A stretch of DNA of 34,884 nt, taken from NCBI RefSeq assembly GCF_030697065.1, contig NZ_JAUYQU010000004.1, positions 1 through 34,884 of the forward strand. The letters are read 5' to 3'. The DNA is from Bradyrhizobium sp. (GTDB lineage Bacteria > Pseudomonadota > Alphaproteobacteria > Rhizobiales > Xanthobacteraceae). Every line of letters begins with the position of its first letter. The first letter of the stretch is position 1. The position numbers and the translations under genes were made by a program. The notes beneath the pieces were generated by a model that was given only the letters and a program-made list of their open reading frames with translations, did not search any database and was not told the origin of the DNA. Shown here piece after piece: positions 24,859-32,825 of the stretch.

Positions 24859-25803
24859 TCATTTCATCTCCGCCAGATACGCCTGGTAGGCCAGCCGGAT
24901 ACCGTCCTCGAGCGAGGTGCTGGCGCGCCAGCCCAGTTGAGCGAGGCGGCTGATGTCGAGCAGCTTGCGCGGCGTGCCGTCGGGTCTTGAGGTGTCGAAG
25001 CTGATCGCGCCAGTGTATCCGACGGTCGCCGCGACCACGCTCGCAAATTCGGCGATGGTGATGTCGACGCCGGTGCCGATGTTGACCATTTCCTCGCCGG
25101 AATAGGTCTTCATCAGATGCACGCAGGCATCGGCCATGTCGTCAACGTAGAGAAATTCCCGTCGCGGCGTGCCGGTGCCCCAGACCACCACGTCGTTCAC
25201 GCCGGAAACCCTGGCTTCGTGAAACCGGCGGATCAGCGCGGCGACGACGTGGCTGTATTCCGGGTGGTAATTGTCGCCGCGCCCGTACAGATTGGTCGGC
25301 ATCACATTGATGAAATCGGAGCCATACTGGCTGCGATAGGCCTCGACCATCTTGATGCCGGCGATCTTGGCGATGGCATAGGGTTCGTTGGTCGGCTCCA
25401 GTGGCCCGGTCAGCATCGAATCCTCGCGCAGCGGCTGCGGCGCCAGCCTCGGGTAGATGCAGGACGAGCCGAGAAACATCAGCTTCTCGGTGCCGTTGAG
25501 GTGCGCGGCATGGATCACATTGGCGGCGATGATGAGGTTGTCGTAGATGAATTCGGCGCGCAGCGTGTCGTTGGCGACGATGCCGCCGACCTTCGCCGCC
25601 GCCAGAAACACCGCTTGCGGGCGCGCCTTGGCGAACCAGCCGGCCACCGCGGCCTGATCGCGCAAATCGACCTCGCCGCGATTGACCGTCAGCAGCCGGA
25701 CATCTTCGCGGCCGAGCCTGCGCACCAGCGCGGCGCCGACCATCCCGCCATGGCCGGCAACAAACACCGTCTTGCCCCTCAGCTCAAACGGAGCTGCTGC
25801 CAT
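24859..25803 (-). CDS. fcl: GDP-L-fucose synthase
   Basis: A 314-residue extended SDR that turns GDP-4-keto-6-deoxy-D-mannose into GDP-L-fucose by epimerisation at C3 and C5 and reduction with NADPH. The cofactor site [18 protein letters not shown], the block [19 protein letters not shown], the catalytic YxxxK in [10 protein letters not shown] and [20 protein letters not shown] (20 residues) all fit. I start it at ATG 25803, which has a strong GGAGG 7 nt upstream; an in-frame TTG at 25824 is less likely. The start overlaps the gmd end by 20 bp, so the two are translated together. In rhizobia this gene is also called nolK when tied to Nod-factor fucosylation; no nod genes are seen here. Confidence 0.95.
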   Translation of the reverse strand: MAAAPFELRGKTVFVAGHGGMVGAALVRRLGREDVRLLTVNRGEVDLRDQAAVAGWFAKARPQAVFLAAAKVGGIVANDTLRAEFIYDNLIIAANVIHAAHLNGTEKLMFLGSSCIYPRLAPQPLREDSMLTGPLEPTNEPYAIAKIAGIKMVEAYRSQYGSDFINVMPTNLYGRGDNYHPEYSHVVAALIRRFHEARVSGVNDVVVWGTGTPRREFLYVDDMADACVHLMKTYSGEEMVNIGTGVDITIAEFASVVAATVGYTGAISFDTSRPDGTPRKLLDISRLAQLGWRASTSLEDGIRLAYQAYLAEMK

Positions 25804-26869
25804 TGGCGACCTCCTGCCGCGCAATCGCGAGATCGCCCGCCACCATTTCGCTCACCAGCTGAGCGAACGTCGTCTTCGGCGTCCAGCCGAGCTTGTCGCG
25901 CGCCTTGCTGGCGTCGCCGATCAGCAGATCGACTTCGGTAGGACGGAAATAGGTCGGGTCGATGCGAACCACGATCTTGCCGGATTGGCGGTCGGCGCCG
26001 GTTTCGTCGACGCCCTTGCCGCGCCATTCGATGCCGCGGCCGACTTCAGCGAACGCCAGCTCGACGAATTCGCGCACCGAGCGCGCCTCGCCGGTCGCCA
26101 GCACGAAATCGTCGGGCTCTTCGGCCTGCAATATCCTGTGCATGCCCTCGACATAATCCCTGGCATGACCCCAGTCGCGTTTGGCCTCGAGATTGCCGAG
26201 ATACAGCGTGTCTTCGAGACCGGTCTCGATACGGGCGACGCCGCGGGTGATCTTGCGGGTCACGAAGGTTTCGCCGCGCACCGGGCTCTCGTGATTGAAC
26301 AGGATGCCGTTGGAGGCATACATGCCGTAGGCCTCGCGGTAGTTCACCGTGATCCAGTAGCCATACAGCTTGGCGACGCCATAGGGCGAGCGCGGATAGA
26401 ATGGCGTGGTCTCCTTCTGCGGAACCTGCTGGACCAGGCCGTACAGTTCGGAGGTGGAGGCCTGATAGAACCGCGTCTCCTTCTCCATGCCGAGAATGCG
26501 GATAGCTTCGAGCAACCGCAAAACGCCGATCCCGTCGGCATTTGCGGTGTATTCCGGACTTTCGAAGCTGACGCCGACGTGACTCTGCGCCGCGAGATTG
26601 TAGATCTCGGTCGGCCGGATCTGCTGCATCAGCCGGATCAGGTTGGTCGAGTCCGTCATGTCGCCGTAGTGCAGCAGGAACGGAACGTTGCCGGTGTGCG
26701 GATCTTCGTAAAGGTGGTCGATGCGCGCGGTGTTGAACGAGGACGATCGCCGCTTGATGCCGTGCACAGTGTAGCCGAGACCGAGCAGATATTCGGCGAG
26801 ATAGGAGCCATCCTGACCGGTGACGCCGGTGATCAGCGCAACGCGCCGGTTCGAATCCTGAATCGTCAT
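25784..26869 (-). CDS. gmd: GDP-mannose 4,6-dehydratase
   Basis: A 361-residue NADP-dependent extended SDR that converts GDP-D-mannose to GDP-4-keto-6-deoxy-D-mannose, the first step to GDP-L-fucose or GDP-rhamnose. It shows [19 protein letters not shown], the block [16 protein letters not shown], the catalytic TSELYG and the YxxxK in [12 protein letters not shown]. The ATG at 26869 has a GGAGA site 5 nt upstream and starts right before the cofactor fold; the frame is open to 26920 but without a better start. It is the first gene of gmd-fcl and serves lipopolysaccharide or exopolysaccharide synthesis. Confidence 0.97.
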   Translation of the reverse strand: MTIQDSNRRVALITGVTGQDGSYLAEYLLGLGYTVHGIKRRSSSFNTARIDHLYEDPHTGNVPFLLHYGDMTDSTNLIRLMQQIRPTEIYNLAAQSHVGVSFESPEYTANADGIGVLRLLEAIRILGMEKETRFYQASTSELYGLVQQVPQKETTPFYPRSPYGVAKLYGYWITVNYREAYGMYASNGILFNHESPVRGETFVTRKITRGVARIETGLEDTLYLGNLEAKRDWGHARDYVEGMHRILQAEEPDDFVLATGEARSVREFVELAFAEVGRGIEWRGKGVDETGADRQSGKIVVRIDPTYFRPTEVDLLIGDASKARDKLGWTPKTTFAQLVSEMVAGDLAIARQEVANGSSSV

Positions 26870-27347
26870 CTTTTCTCCAACAACGCCGGGACTACCCAAG
26901 AGCAGCCGGGGCGACGACAAACCATCAAAACGTTGCGCTGGACCGGCCGGTGACTACGGTCCCATGGACGCAAGCCGGACGGCCAAACCCCTATCATGCC
27001 TCCCTTCAATCAGGCAAATGACGCGCCGGGCCAACACTACACCAGGATGGAAGCGCCTTGCAGGCCGACGATATGCCGCTCGGCGCACGCTTCATTCAGC
27101 GCTTCGTTGCCGCCGTTGACGCGAATTTGTTGATCGCCTGCGCGTTCCTGCTCAAGAGGTCCTTGTCTCTTCCGCCAAAGCATCCCGGCACGACGGGATT
27201 TATCCGGGAATTTGGAGAGTGTATTGGGACCTCGGCACCAGAATATTTGCTGAGCCCCTGCCGATCGACAACCTATTGAATAGAAGCGCCCGCGAGCGGA
27301 ATATCCCGCTCGCCCGGCATGCGGCGAATACAGGGAAGGAATTCAAC
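26870..27347. other. Divergent intergenic region between gmd and the TetR gene
   Basis: These ~480 bases hold the promoters of both divergent genes but none is clear. I see a perfect palindrome ACCGGCCGGT at 26942-26951, an inverted repeat ATCCCG-N6-CGGGAT at 27182-27199, and a longer one at 27292-27313 listed on its own. A short open frame at 27058-27279 has no support. Confidence 0.4.
27292..27313. promoter_or_regulatory. Palindrome just upstream of the TetR start, possible autoregulatory operator
   Basis: GCGAGCGG (27292-27299) and CCGCTCGC (27306-27313) are perfect 8-bp arms with a 6-bp spacer. Size and symmetry suit a TetR-family operator, and it lies 35-56 bp before the proposed TTG start. 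It would fall inside the gene if the far upstream GTG at 27219 were used. Confidence 0.35.
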
Positions 27348-28046
27348 TTGCTGGAAAAAAAGAAACCTGGGCGTGCGGGCTCGGCCAAGGCCGAGCGGCG
27401 AGCCGACATGATGGAACAGATACTTGACGCCGCGGAGTTTCTGTTTTCGAGACACGGACTTTATGGAGTCACGTTGAAGGACGTCGCAGGACGCATCGGC
27501 GTGCATCATACGCTGATCAACTATTACTTCGAGGACAAGAAGAAGCTGTTTGATGCCGTGTTCGCTCGACGCGCTGTCATAACGAGCGAACGGCGCATGA
27601 GGTTGCTCGACGAGTACGACAGGGCAACCGGGGGCAAGCCTTCGGTCGAGGGAGCTCTCCGTGTGTTCCTGGACAGTGACCTCGATCTCTACATCGAGGG
27701 GGGCGAAAGCTGGAGGAGCTACGGCGCCCTCGGCGCGCAAGTCGCGAACACGCCTGAATGGGGCGCCGAATTGATGGACCGGCATTTTGATCCGGTGGTT
27801 TTGCGCCTGATCGGTCTCCTCAAGAAGGCGCTTCCGGATTGTGCGGAGCAGGACATCTATTGGGGCTATCACTTCGTAACCGGGGCACTGATGCTGACGC
27901 TTGCGCGGACCGGGCGCATCGATAAGCTCTCTGAAGGCCTGTGCAAATCGAGTGATTACGCTGCCGTCAAGGAGCGAATGGCGACGTTTATGGCGGCCGG
28001 ATTTTTGGCCCTTTGCGCGCGTGGAAAAAGCGTGGCGAGCATCTGA
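27348..28046 (+). CDS. TetR-family transcriptional regulator
   Basis: A 232-residue DNA-binding repressor with an N-terminal TetR helix-turn-helix (ILDAAEFLFSRHGLYGVTL, then KDVAGRIGVHHTLINYYF) and a C-terminal ligand domain with a TetR_C-like end (YWGYHFVTGALMLTLARTGR). I take the TTG at 27348 as start because GGGAAGGA lies 7 nt upstream and the residues that follow (LEKKKPGRAGSAKAERR) are typical of the tail before the HTH; a GTG at 27219 would add 43 residues but has a badly spaced site. It stands just upstream of the second liv operon on the same strand and likely controls it. The ligand is unknown. Confidence 0.88.
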   Translation: MLEKKKPGRAGSAKAERRADMMEQILDAAEFLFSRHGLYGVTLKDVAGRIGVHHTLINYYFEDKKKLFDAVFARRAVITSERRMRLLDEYDRATGGKPSVEGALRVFLDSDLDLYIEGGESWRSYGALGAQVANTPEWGAELMDRHFDPVVLRLIGLLKKALPDCAEQDIYWGYHFVTGALMLTLARTGRIDKLSEGLCKSSDYAAVKERMATFMAAGFLALCARGKSVASI

Positions 28047-28070
28047 AGGCCTTGCGCCTTCGAATTTCTT
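28045..28070 (+). terminator. Weak stem-loop at the end of the TetR gene
   Basis: GAAGGC (28045-28050) and GCCTTC (28056-28061) form a 6-bp stem with a 5-nt loop that overlaps the TGA, followed by GAATTTCTT. It may be a weak terminator isolating the regulator gene from the operon downstream. Confidence 0.45.
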
Positions 28071-28083
28071 ATGAGTATTATGT

Positions 28084-28108
28084 TCACTAACGAGTGAGCT
28101 AATATAAT
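28084..28108 (+). promoter_or_regulatory. Candidate promoter and operator of liv operon 2
   Basis: A perfect TATAAT stands at 28103-28108. A 5-bp inverted repeat, TCACT-AACG-AGTGA (28084-28097), fills the spacer before it, where a TetR protein could block RNA polymerase; the -35 region is poor. If used, the leader before the binding-protein gene would be ~390 nt. Confidence 0.4.
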
Positions 28109-28461
28109 AGTTGAGCGGCGGGAGGATGGTGGATGATGCCGAGAGCCGTCGTGTGACTGTGCCGACCGGTCCCGTTGGCACAACATTAGAGAAATGCCGG
28201 CCCGACGATACGATGGCCGACCCATCGCGTTGGCTGAGATGGCCCGGGCGAAATCGTGCCGACCGAGCATGATCTCATTGCGTTGCGGGACCGGGTCGGC
28301 TAGCTCTCAACGGAATTTGTCAGGCCTGAAAAAGCCGGCTCGGCGTGCACTGGCGAGCGATGGGCTCGGGTCGAAACTGAAGAAGTAATCTCGAAAAACA
28401 AACGCGTACCGGAAAATACATTCCGGGCGCGAACGGGCGCCGTCATCTTCGGAAACGGTTC

Positions 28462-28480
28462 CCGTTCAGGGAGTGAACGG
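28462..28480 (+). promoter_or_regulatory. Inverted repeat in the leader, just before the binding-protein ribosome-binding site
   Basis: CCGTTCA and TGAACGG are perfect 7-bp arms with a 5-nt spacer, ending 13 bp before GGAGGAA. A hairpin here could modulate translation or shield the 5' end; a DNA operator is the other option. Confidence 0.35.
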
Positions 28481-28504
28481 TTAGGTCCAATGCGGAGGAA
28501 TTCC

Positions 28505-29761
28505 ATGAGAAAGACACTTGCGAAGATACTGGCCACGACAGCCCTCGCGCTGTCCGTGCTCGGCGTGACCGCCGCGCCGTCGATGGCGCAGGAGACAGTC
28601 AAGATCGCCTATATCGACCCGTTGTCGGGCGGCGGCGCCAGCATCGGCGAAATCGGTCTGAAGACCTTCCAGTTCCTCGCCGAGGAGCTGAACGCCAAGG
28701 GCGGTATTCTCGGCAAGAAGGTCGAAATCGTGGCCTTCGACAACAAGACCAATCCGCAGGAAAGCCTGATCCAGGCCCAGAAAGCCATCGACCAGGGCAT
28801 CCGGATCCTGACCCAGGGCAACGGTTCCTCGGTCGCCGGCGCGCTGACGGATTTCGTCACGAAATACAACGAGCGCAATCCCGGCAAGGAAGTTCTGTAC
28901 TTCAACTATGCCGCGGTCGACCCGGTGCTCACCAACGAGAAGTGCAGCTTCTGGCATTTCCGCTGGGACGCCAATTCCGACATCAAAATGGAGGCGCTCA
29001 CCAACTACATGAAGACCACGCCCGCCATCAAGAACGTCTATCTGATCAATCAGGATTACTCGTTCGGCCAGTCGGTCCGAACCACCGCCAAGGCCATGCT
29101 CGGCGCCAAGCGGCCGGACATCAAGATCGTCGGCGACGAACTCCATCCGCTGCTGAAAATCACCGATTTCGCGCCCTACATCGCCAAGATCAAGGCGTCG
29201 GGCGCCGACACCGTTGTGACCGGCAATTGGGGCCAGGATTTCGCGCTGCTGCTGAAAGCATCGGCGGACGCCGGATTGAAGGTGAACTGGTACACCTATT
29301 ATGCCGGCGGCACCGGCGGCCCGACCGCTATCAAGCAGGCCAACCTGAACCATCAGGTTTTCCAGGTCGTCGAAGGCATCGCCAACCTCGACAACAAGCC
29401 GTCGCAGGAGTTCGAGAAGGCGCTCCGCGCCAAGTACGACTTCAGCCTGTTCTACCCCCGCGCCGTCAACCAGATGCGCATGCTGGCGGCAGCCGCCGAC
29501 AAGGCCAAATCGATCGATCCGGTCAAGGTTGCGCTCGCGCTCGAAGGCATGGAATTTGACGTCTTCAGCGGCGGCAAGGGCAACATGCGCAAGGACGATC
29601 ACCAGTTCTTCCAGCCGATCTACATCGCCTCGCTCGGCGAACGCACTGCAAAGGAACCGTTCGACGAGGAAAAGACCGGCTGGGGCTGGAAGCTCATCGC
29701 CAAGATCGAGACCGCCCAGACCATGCTGCCGACAACCTGCAAGATGGAACGGCCGAAGTAA
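28505..29761 (+). CDS. LIV-type ABC transporter periplasmic substrate-binding protein, operon 2
   Basis: A 418-residue exported binding protein with a Sec signal peptide of ~29 residues ending APSMA, before QETVKIAY. The mature part is of the type I binding-protein fold (IAYIDPLSGGGASIGEIG, VEIVAFDNKTNPQESLIQAQ). It has a Cys in NEKCSFWHF and another near the C-terminus in TTCKMERPK that could form a disulfide. I start at ATG 28505 because GGAGGAA lies 5 nt upstream; an ATG at 28490 is upstream of that site. It differs clearly from the operon 1 protein (longer, other ligand pocket), so the substrate is probably different. Confidence 0.93.
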   Translation: MRKTLAKILATTALALSVLGVTAAPSMAQETVKIAYIDPLSGGGASIGEIGLKTFQFLAEELNAKGGILGKKVEIVAFDNKTNPQESLIQAQKAIDQGIRILTQGNGSSVAGALTDFVTKYNERNPGKEVLYFNYAAVDPVLTNEKCSFWHFRWDANSDIKMEALTNYMKTTPAIKNVYLINQDYSFGQSVRTTAKAMLGAKRPDIKIVGDELHPLLKITDFAPYIAKIKASGADTVVTGNWGQDFALLLKASADAGLKVNWYTYYAGGTGGPTAIKQANLNHQVFQVVEGIANLDNKPSQEFEKALRAKYDFSLFYPRAVNQMRMLAAAADKAKSIDPVKVALALEGMEFDVFSGGKGNMRKDDHQFFQPIYIASLGERTAKEPFDEEKTGWGWKLIAKIETAQTMLPTTCKMERPK

Positions 29762-29777
29762 CCATTCACGCGTAACC

Positions 29778-29806
29778 CGTCCGCCCCGAACCTTTCGGGG
29801 CGGACG
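29778..29806 (+). terminator. Strong hairpin between binding protein and permease genes of operon 2
   Basis: A perfect 12-bp stem, CGTCCGCCCCGA (29778-29789) and TCGGGGCGGACG (29795-29806), has a 5-nt loop. No T-run follows (CGTCCTTTATT), so it is more likely a partial terminator or an mRNA-stabilising hairpin that raises binding-protein levels over the membrane subunits. Confidence 0.55.
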
Positions 29807-29833
29807 CGTCCTTTATTCCCCAGGCGGTGCGCC

Positions 29834-30781
29834 GTGCTTGAACTGATCGTGATGTCCACGTTGAACGGTGTGCTGTACGGCATGCTGTTGTTCTTGATGG
29901 CGAGCGGGCTCACCGTCATCTTCAGCATGCTCGGCGTGCTCAACTTCGCGCATGCCAGCTTCTACATGCTCGGCGCGTTTTTCGGATTCCAGATCAGCCG
30001 CTGGTTCGGATTCTGGCCCGCGCTGGTGATCGCACCGCTGCTGGCGGGTGCGATCGGCGCCGCCGTCGAGCGCTACGGCCTGCGCCGGGTCCACAAGAAC
30101 GGCCATGTCGCCGAATTGCTGTTCACCTTCGGCCTGGCCTTTGCGATCGAGGAGGTCGTGCAGATCATCTGGGGCAAGAGCCCGGTGGACTTCCGCATAC
30201 CGCCGGTGCTGGATTTTCCGGCGTTCACGATCTTCTCCACCAACTACCCCGCCTACAAGATGTTCATGCTGCTGGTCTCGATCGTGATCTTCGCGGCGCT
30301 GCTGATCACGCTCAAGAAGACCCGGATCGGCCTTATCGTGCAGGCCGCGCTGACCCATCCGCACATGGTTGGCCATCTCGGCCATAACGTCGGACGCATC
30401 TTCATGCTGGTGTTCGGTGTCGGCACCGCGCTCGCCGCCGTCGCCGGCGTCATCGCCGGTCCCGCGCTGGTGACGCAGGCGAACATGGCCGGATTGCTGG
30501 GACCGATCCTGTTCGTGGTGGTGGTGGTCGGCGGACTGGGCTCGCTGCCCGGCGCGTTCGTCGCCTCGCTGCTGATCGGCCTGGTGCAGACCTTTGCGGT
30601 ATCGATGAACGGCTCACTGTCCGGCGCCTTCGGCCCGCTCAGTCCCGATTATGCGGCGACCTGGCTCGCCGATATCTGGAACGTGACGATTGCCCAGATC
30701 GCGCCGATCATGCCCTACGTATTGCTCGTCCTGATCCTGATCTTCCGCCCCATGGGCCTGCTCGGGACGCGCGAGACATGA
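29834..30781 (+). CDS. LIV-type ABC transporter permease (LivH-like), operon 2
   Basis: A 315-residue inner-membrane permease. The LivH stretches LNGVLYGMLLFLMASGLTVIF, i.e. NGVLYGMLLFLMASGLT, and LNFAHASFYMLGAFFG are near the N-terminus, with several further hydrophobic helices and the ATPase-contact region KKTRIGLIVQAALTHPHMVGHLG. I use the GTG at 29834 with an AGGCGG site; an ATG at 29852 is the alternative. Its stop overlaps the LivM start in ATGA. Confidence 0.93.
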   Translation: MLELIVMSTLNGVLYGMLLFLMASGLTVIFSMLGVLNFAHASFYMLGAFFGFQISRWFGFWPALVIAPLLAGAIGAAVERYGLRRVHKNGHVAELLFTFGLAFAIEEVVQIIWGKSPVDFRIPPVLDFPAFTIFSTNYPAYKMFMLLVSIVIFAALLITLKKTRIGLIVQAALTHPHMVGHLGHNVGRIFMLVFGVGTALAAVAGVIAGPALVTQANMAGLLGPILFVVVVVGGLGSLPGAFVASLLIGLVQTFAVSMNGSLSGAFGPLSPDYAATWLADIWNVTIAQIAPIMPYVLLVLILIFRPMGLLGTRET

Positions 30782-32079
30782 CCGAGACAACATCGAGCGT
30801 GGCACCTCCCGCTCCGGCAGCCGCCGAAAAACTGAAATTCTACGGATTGTGGATCGGGGCCGCTGTCGTTCTGCTGCTGCTGCCGAAGCTGTTCAGTTCC
30901 GGCGGATCGCTGACCACCTTCAGCCTGATCGGCATCTCGATCATCTTTTCGCTGTCCTACAACATCCTGCTGGGCCAGACCGGCATGCTGTCGTTCGGAC
31001 ACGCGGTGTATTACGGCCTCGGCGGCTTCCTGGTAATCCACGCCATCAACATCATCGGCGCCAACAAGCTGCCAATCCCGCTGCCGCTGGTGCCGCTGAT
31101 CGGCGGGCTGACCGGATTGTTTTTCGCGATGCTGCTCGGCTGGGTTTCGACACAGCGCAGCGGAACGGCGTTCGCGATGATCTCCCTCGGCGTTGCCGAA
31201 CTGGTCGCTTCGTCGGCGCTGATCCTGCGCACTTTCTTCGGCGGCGAAGCCGGCATCTCCGCCAACCGCACCAAGGTGTTCCGGCTGTTCGAATGGAGTT
31301 TTGGGCCGCAGATCCAGATCTATTATCTGGTGGCGGGGTGGACGCTGCTGGCCGTCATCGCCATGTACGCCCTCACCCGCACGCCGCTGGGGCGGATGTG
31401 CAATGCGGTGCGCGACAATCCCGAGCGGGTGCAGTTCGTCGGCTACGATCCGCATGTCGTCCGTTATATTGCGTTCTGCTTTGCCGGTTTCTTTGCCGGC
31501 ATCGCGGGCGCTCTCGCGGCCATTAATTTCGAGATTGCCAATTCGGCCTATCTCGGCGCCGTGCAGTCGGGAAGCGTGCTGTTCGCCACCTATATCGGCG
31601 GAGTCGGGTTCTTCATCGGCCCGATCGTGGGCGCGATTTTCGTCACATTCCTTTCACTCGGCCTCAGCGATCTGACGCAGGTATGGCAGCTTTATTTCGG
31701 GCTGATCTTCATCGCCGTGGTTGTGTTCGCGCCGGGCGGCATCACCGGCCTGTTGATGATGCACCGCCCGCTGTTGAAGGCCGGCACGTTCGGCAGAGTG
31801 CTGCCGAGCTATCTGATCGCCTTCGTACCGACGCTCGCCATGCTCATCGGTCTGATCCTCGCGACCGAAATAATCGTGTTTCACGCCGTCCATTCCGGCG
31901 ACGATTCCAACATCAAGGCGTTTGGCGTGCCCTTCGACGCGGCGAACCGGTATCTCTGGGCGATGTCGGCAATCCTGCTGATCGGCGGCTATTTTGTGGC
32001 GCGCAGGACCTGGACGATGGTCGGCCATGCCTGGGACGAGGCCACCAGCGGCGCACGCGAGAAGGGAGCGGTCGCATGA
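30778..32079 (+). CDS. LIV-type ABC transporter permease (LivM-like) with C-terminal extension, operon 2
   Basis: A 433-residue inner-membrane permease, roughly 90 residues longer than common LivM proteins. The core has ISIIFSLSYNILLGQTGMLS, FGHAVYYGLGGFLVI and the contact loop TPLGRMCNAVRDNPERVQFV. After the usual end (FAPGGITGLLMMHRPLL) comes an extra part with two more hydrophobic helices (YLIAFVPTLAMLIGLILATE and LWAMSAILLIGGYFVA) and a charged tail. The role of this extension is unknown; it could bind another subunit. The start overlaps the LivH stop and the stop overlaps the LivG start, each in ATGA. Confidence 0.92.
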   Translation: MTETTSSVAPPAPAAAEKLKFYGLWIGAAVVLLLLPKLFSSGGSLTTFSLIGISIIFSLSYNILLGQTGMLSFGHAVYYGLGGFLVIHAINIIGANKLPIPLPLVPLIGGLTGLFFAMLLGWVSTQRSGTAFAMISLGVAELVASSALILRTFFGGEAGISANRTKVFRLFEWSFGPQIQIYYLVAGWTLLAVIAMYALTRTPLGRMCNAVRDNPERVQFVGYDPHVVRYIAFCFAGFFAGIAGALAAINFEIANSAYLGAVQSGSVLFATYIGGVGFFIGPIVGAIFVTFLSLGLSDLTQVWQLYFGLIFIAVVVFAPGGITGLLMMHRPLLKAGTFGRVLPSYLIAFVPTLAMLIGLILATEIIVFHAVHSGDDSNIKAFGVPFDAANRYLWAMSAILLIGGYFVARRTWTMVGHAWDEATSGAREKGAVA

Positions 32080-32825
32080 GTACCGCCATCGAACTGCGCG
32101 GCGTCGAGAAGAACTTCGGCATCACCTCGGTGATCCGCAATGTCAGCCTGACGGTGGCGCAGGGTGAGCGCCACGCCCTGATCGGGCCGAACGGCGCCGG
32201 CAAGTCCACACTGTTCAACCTGATCAGCGGCTACATGGTGCCGTCGACCGGCAGCATCCTGCTGCGCGACGAGGTGGTGTCGGGCCTGCCGCCCTACCAG
32301 ATCAACCGGCGCGGACTGTCGCGCAGCTTCCAGGTCACCAACGTCTTCGCCAATATGAGCGTGTGGGAAAACCTGCGCTGCGCCGTGCTGTGGGCCGCTG
32401 GTTACCGCTACACGTTCTGGAAGAACATCGACAATCTGCCGGAAGTGCGCGAGCGAACCGCCCGGATCCTCAGCGACATCAACCTGACGGCCCGGCGCGA
32501 CGTGCCTGCCGGTCTTCTGACCTATGCCGAACAGCGCGCGCTCGAGATCGGCATCACGGTGGCCGGCGGCGCCAACGTCATCCTGCTGGATGAGCCGACC
32601 GCCGGCATGAGCCACGCCGAAACCGAACGCGCGGTCGAGCTTATCCGCCGCCTGACGGAAGGCTGCACCCTGCTGATCGTCGAGCACGACATGAGCGTGG
32701 TGTTCGGCCTCGCCGATCGCATTTCGGTGCTGGTGTATGGCCAGATCATCGCCTCGGGCACACCGGAGGAGATTCGCGGCAATCCGAAGGTCCGGGAAGC
32801 CTATCTTGGTGAGGAGGCCGCCTGA
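32076..32825 (+). CDS. LIV-type ABC transporter ATP-binding protein (LivG-like), operon 2
   Basis: A 249-residue ATPase with intact Walker A GPNGAGKST (37-45) and Walker B VILLDEPTAGMSH. The signature motif is changed to LLTYAEQRALEIG where most LivG proteins read LSYGxQRxLEIA, so the conserved glycine is alanine. The ATG at 32076 overlaps the LivM stop; the frame upstream is only an overlap with livM. It probably forms a heterodimer with the LivF-like protein encoded next, whose Walker A is also altered. Confidence 0.93.
   Translation: MSTAIELRGVEKNFGITSVIRNVSLTVAQGERHALIGPNGAGKSTLFNLISGYMVPSTGSILLRDEVVSGLPPYQINRRGLSRSFQVTNVFANMSVWENLRCAVLWAAGYRYTFWKNIDNLPEVRERTARILSDINLTARRDVPAGLLTYAEQRALEIGITVAGGANVILLDEPTAGMSHAETERAVELIRRLTEGCTLLIVEHDMSVVFGLADRISVLVYGQIIASGTPEEIRGNPKVREAYLGEEAA

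Larger units (their letters stand above)
28047..28504. other. Long leader region before liv operon 2
   Basis: These 458 bases lack a credible gene. Besides the candidate promoter at 28084-28108, an inverted repeat CCGTTCA-GGGAG-TGAACGG at 28462-28480 sits shortly before the GGAGGAA ribosome-binding site and could fold in the mRNA or bind a protein. Confidence 0.45.

Noticed and set aside
24593..24862. 89-codon open frame on the minus strand between fcl and the FkbM gene
   Set aside because: Unusual Cys/Trp/His-rich composition, poor codons and overlap with the fcl end; no start signal.
27058..27279. 73-codon open frame on the plus strand before the TetR gene
   Set aside because: No ribosome-binding site, mixed codon use, and it overlaps the likely control region.
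28194..28388. 64-codon open frame in the operon 2 leader
   Set aside because: Ser/Arg/Ala-rich random-like product, no ribosome-binding site.
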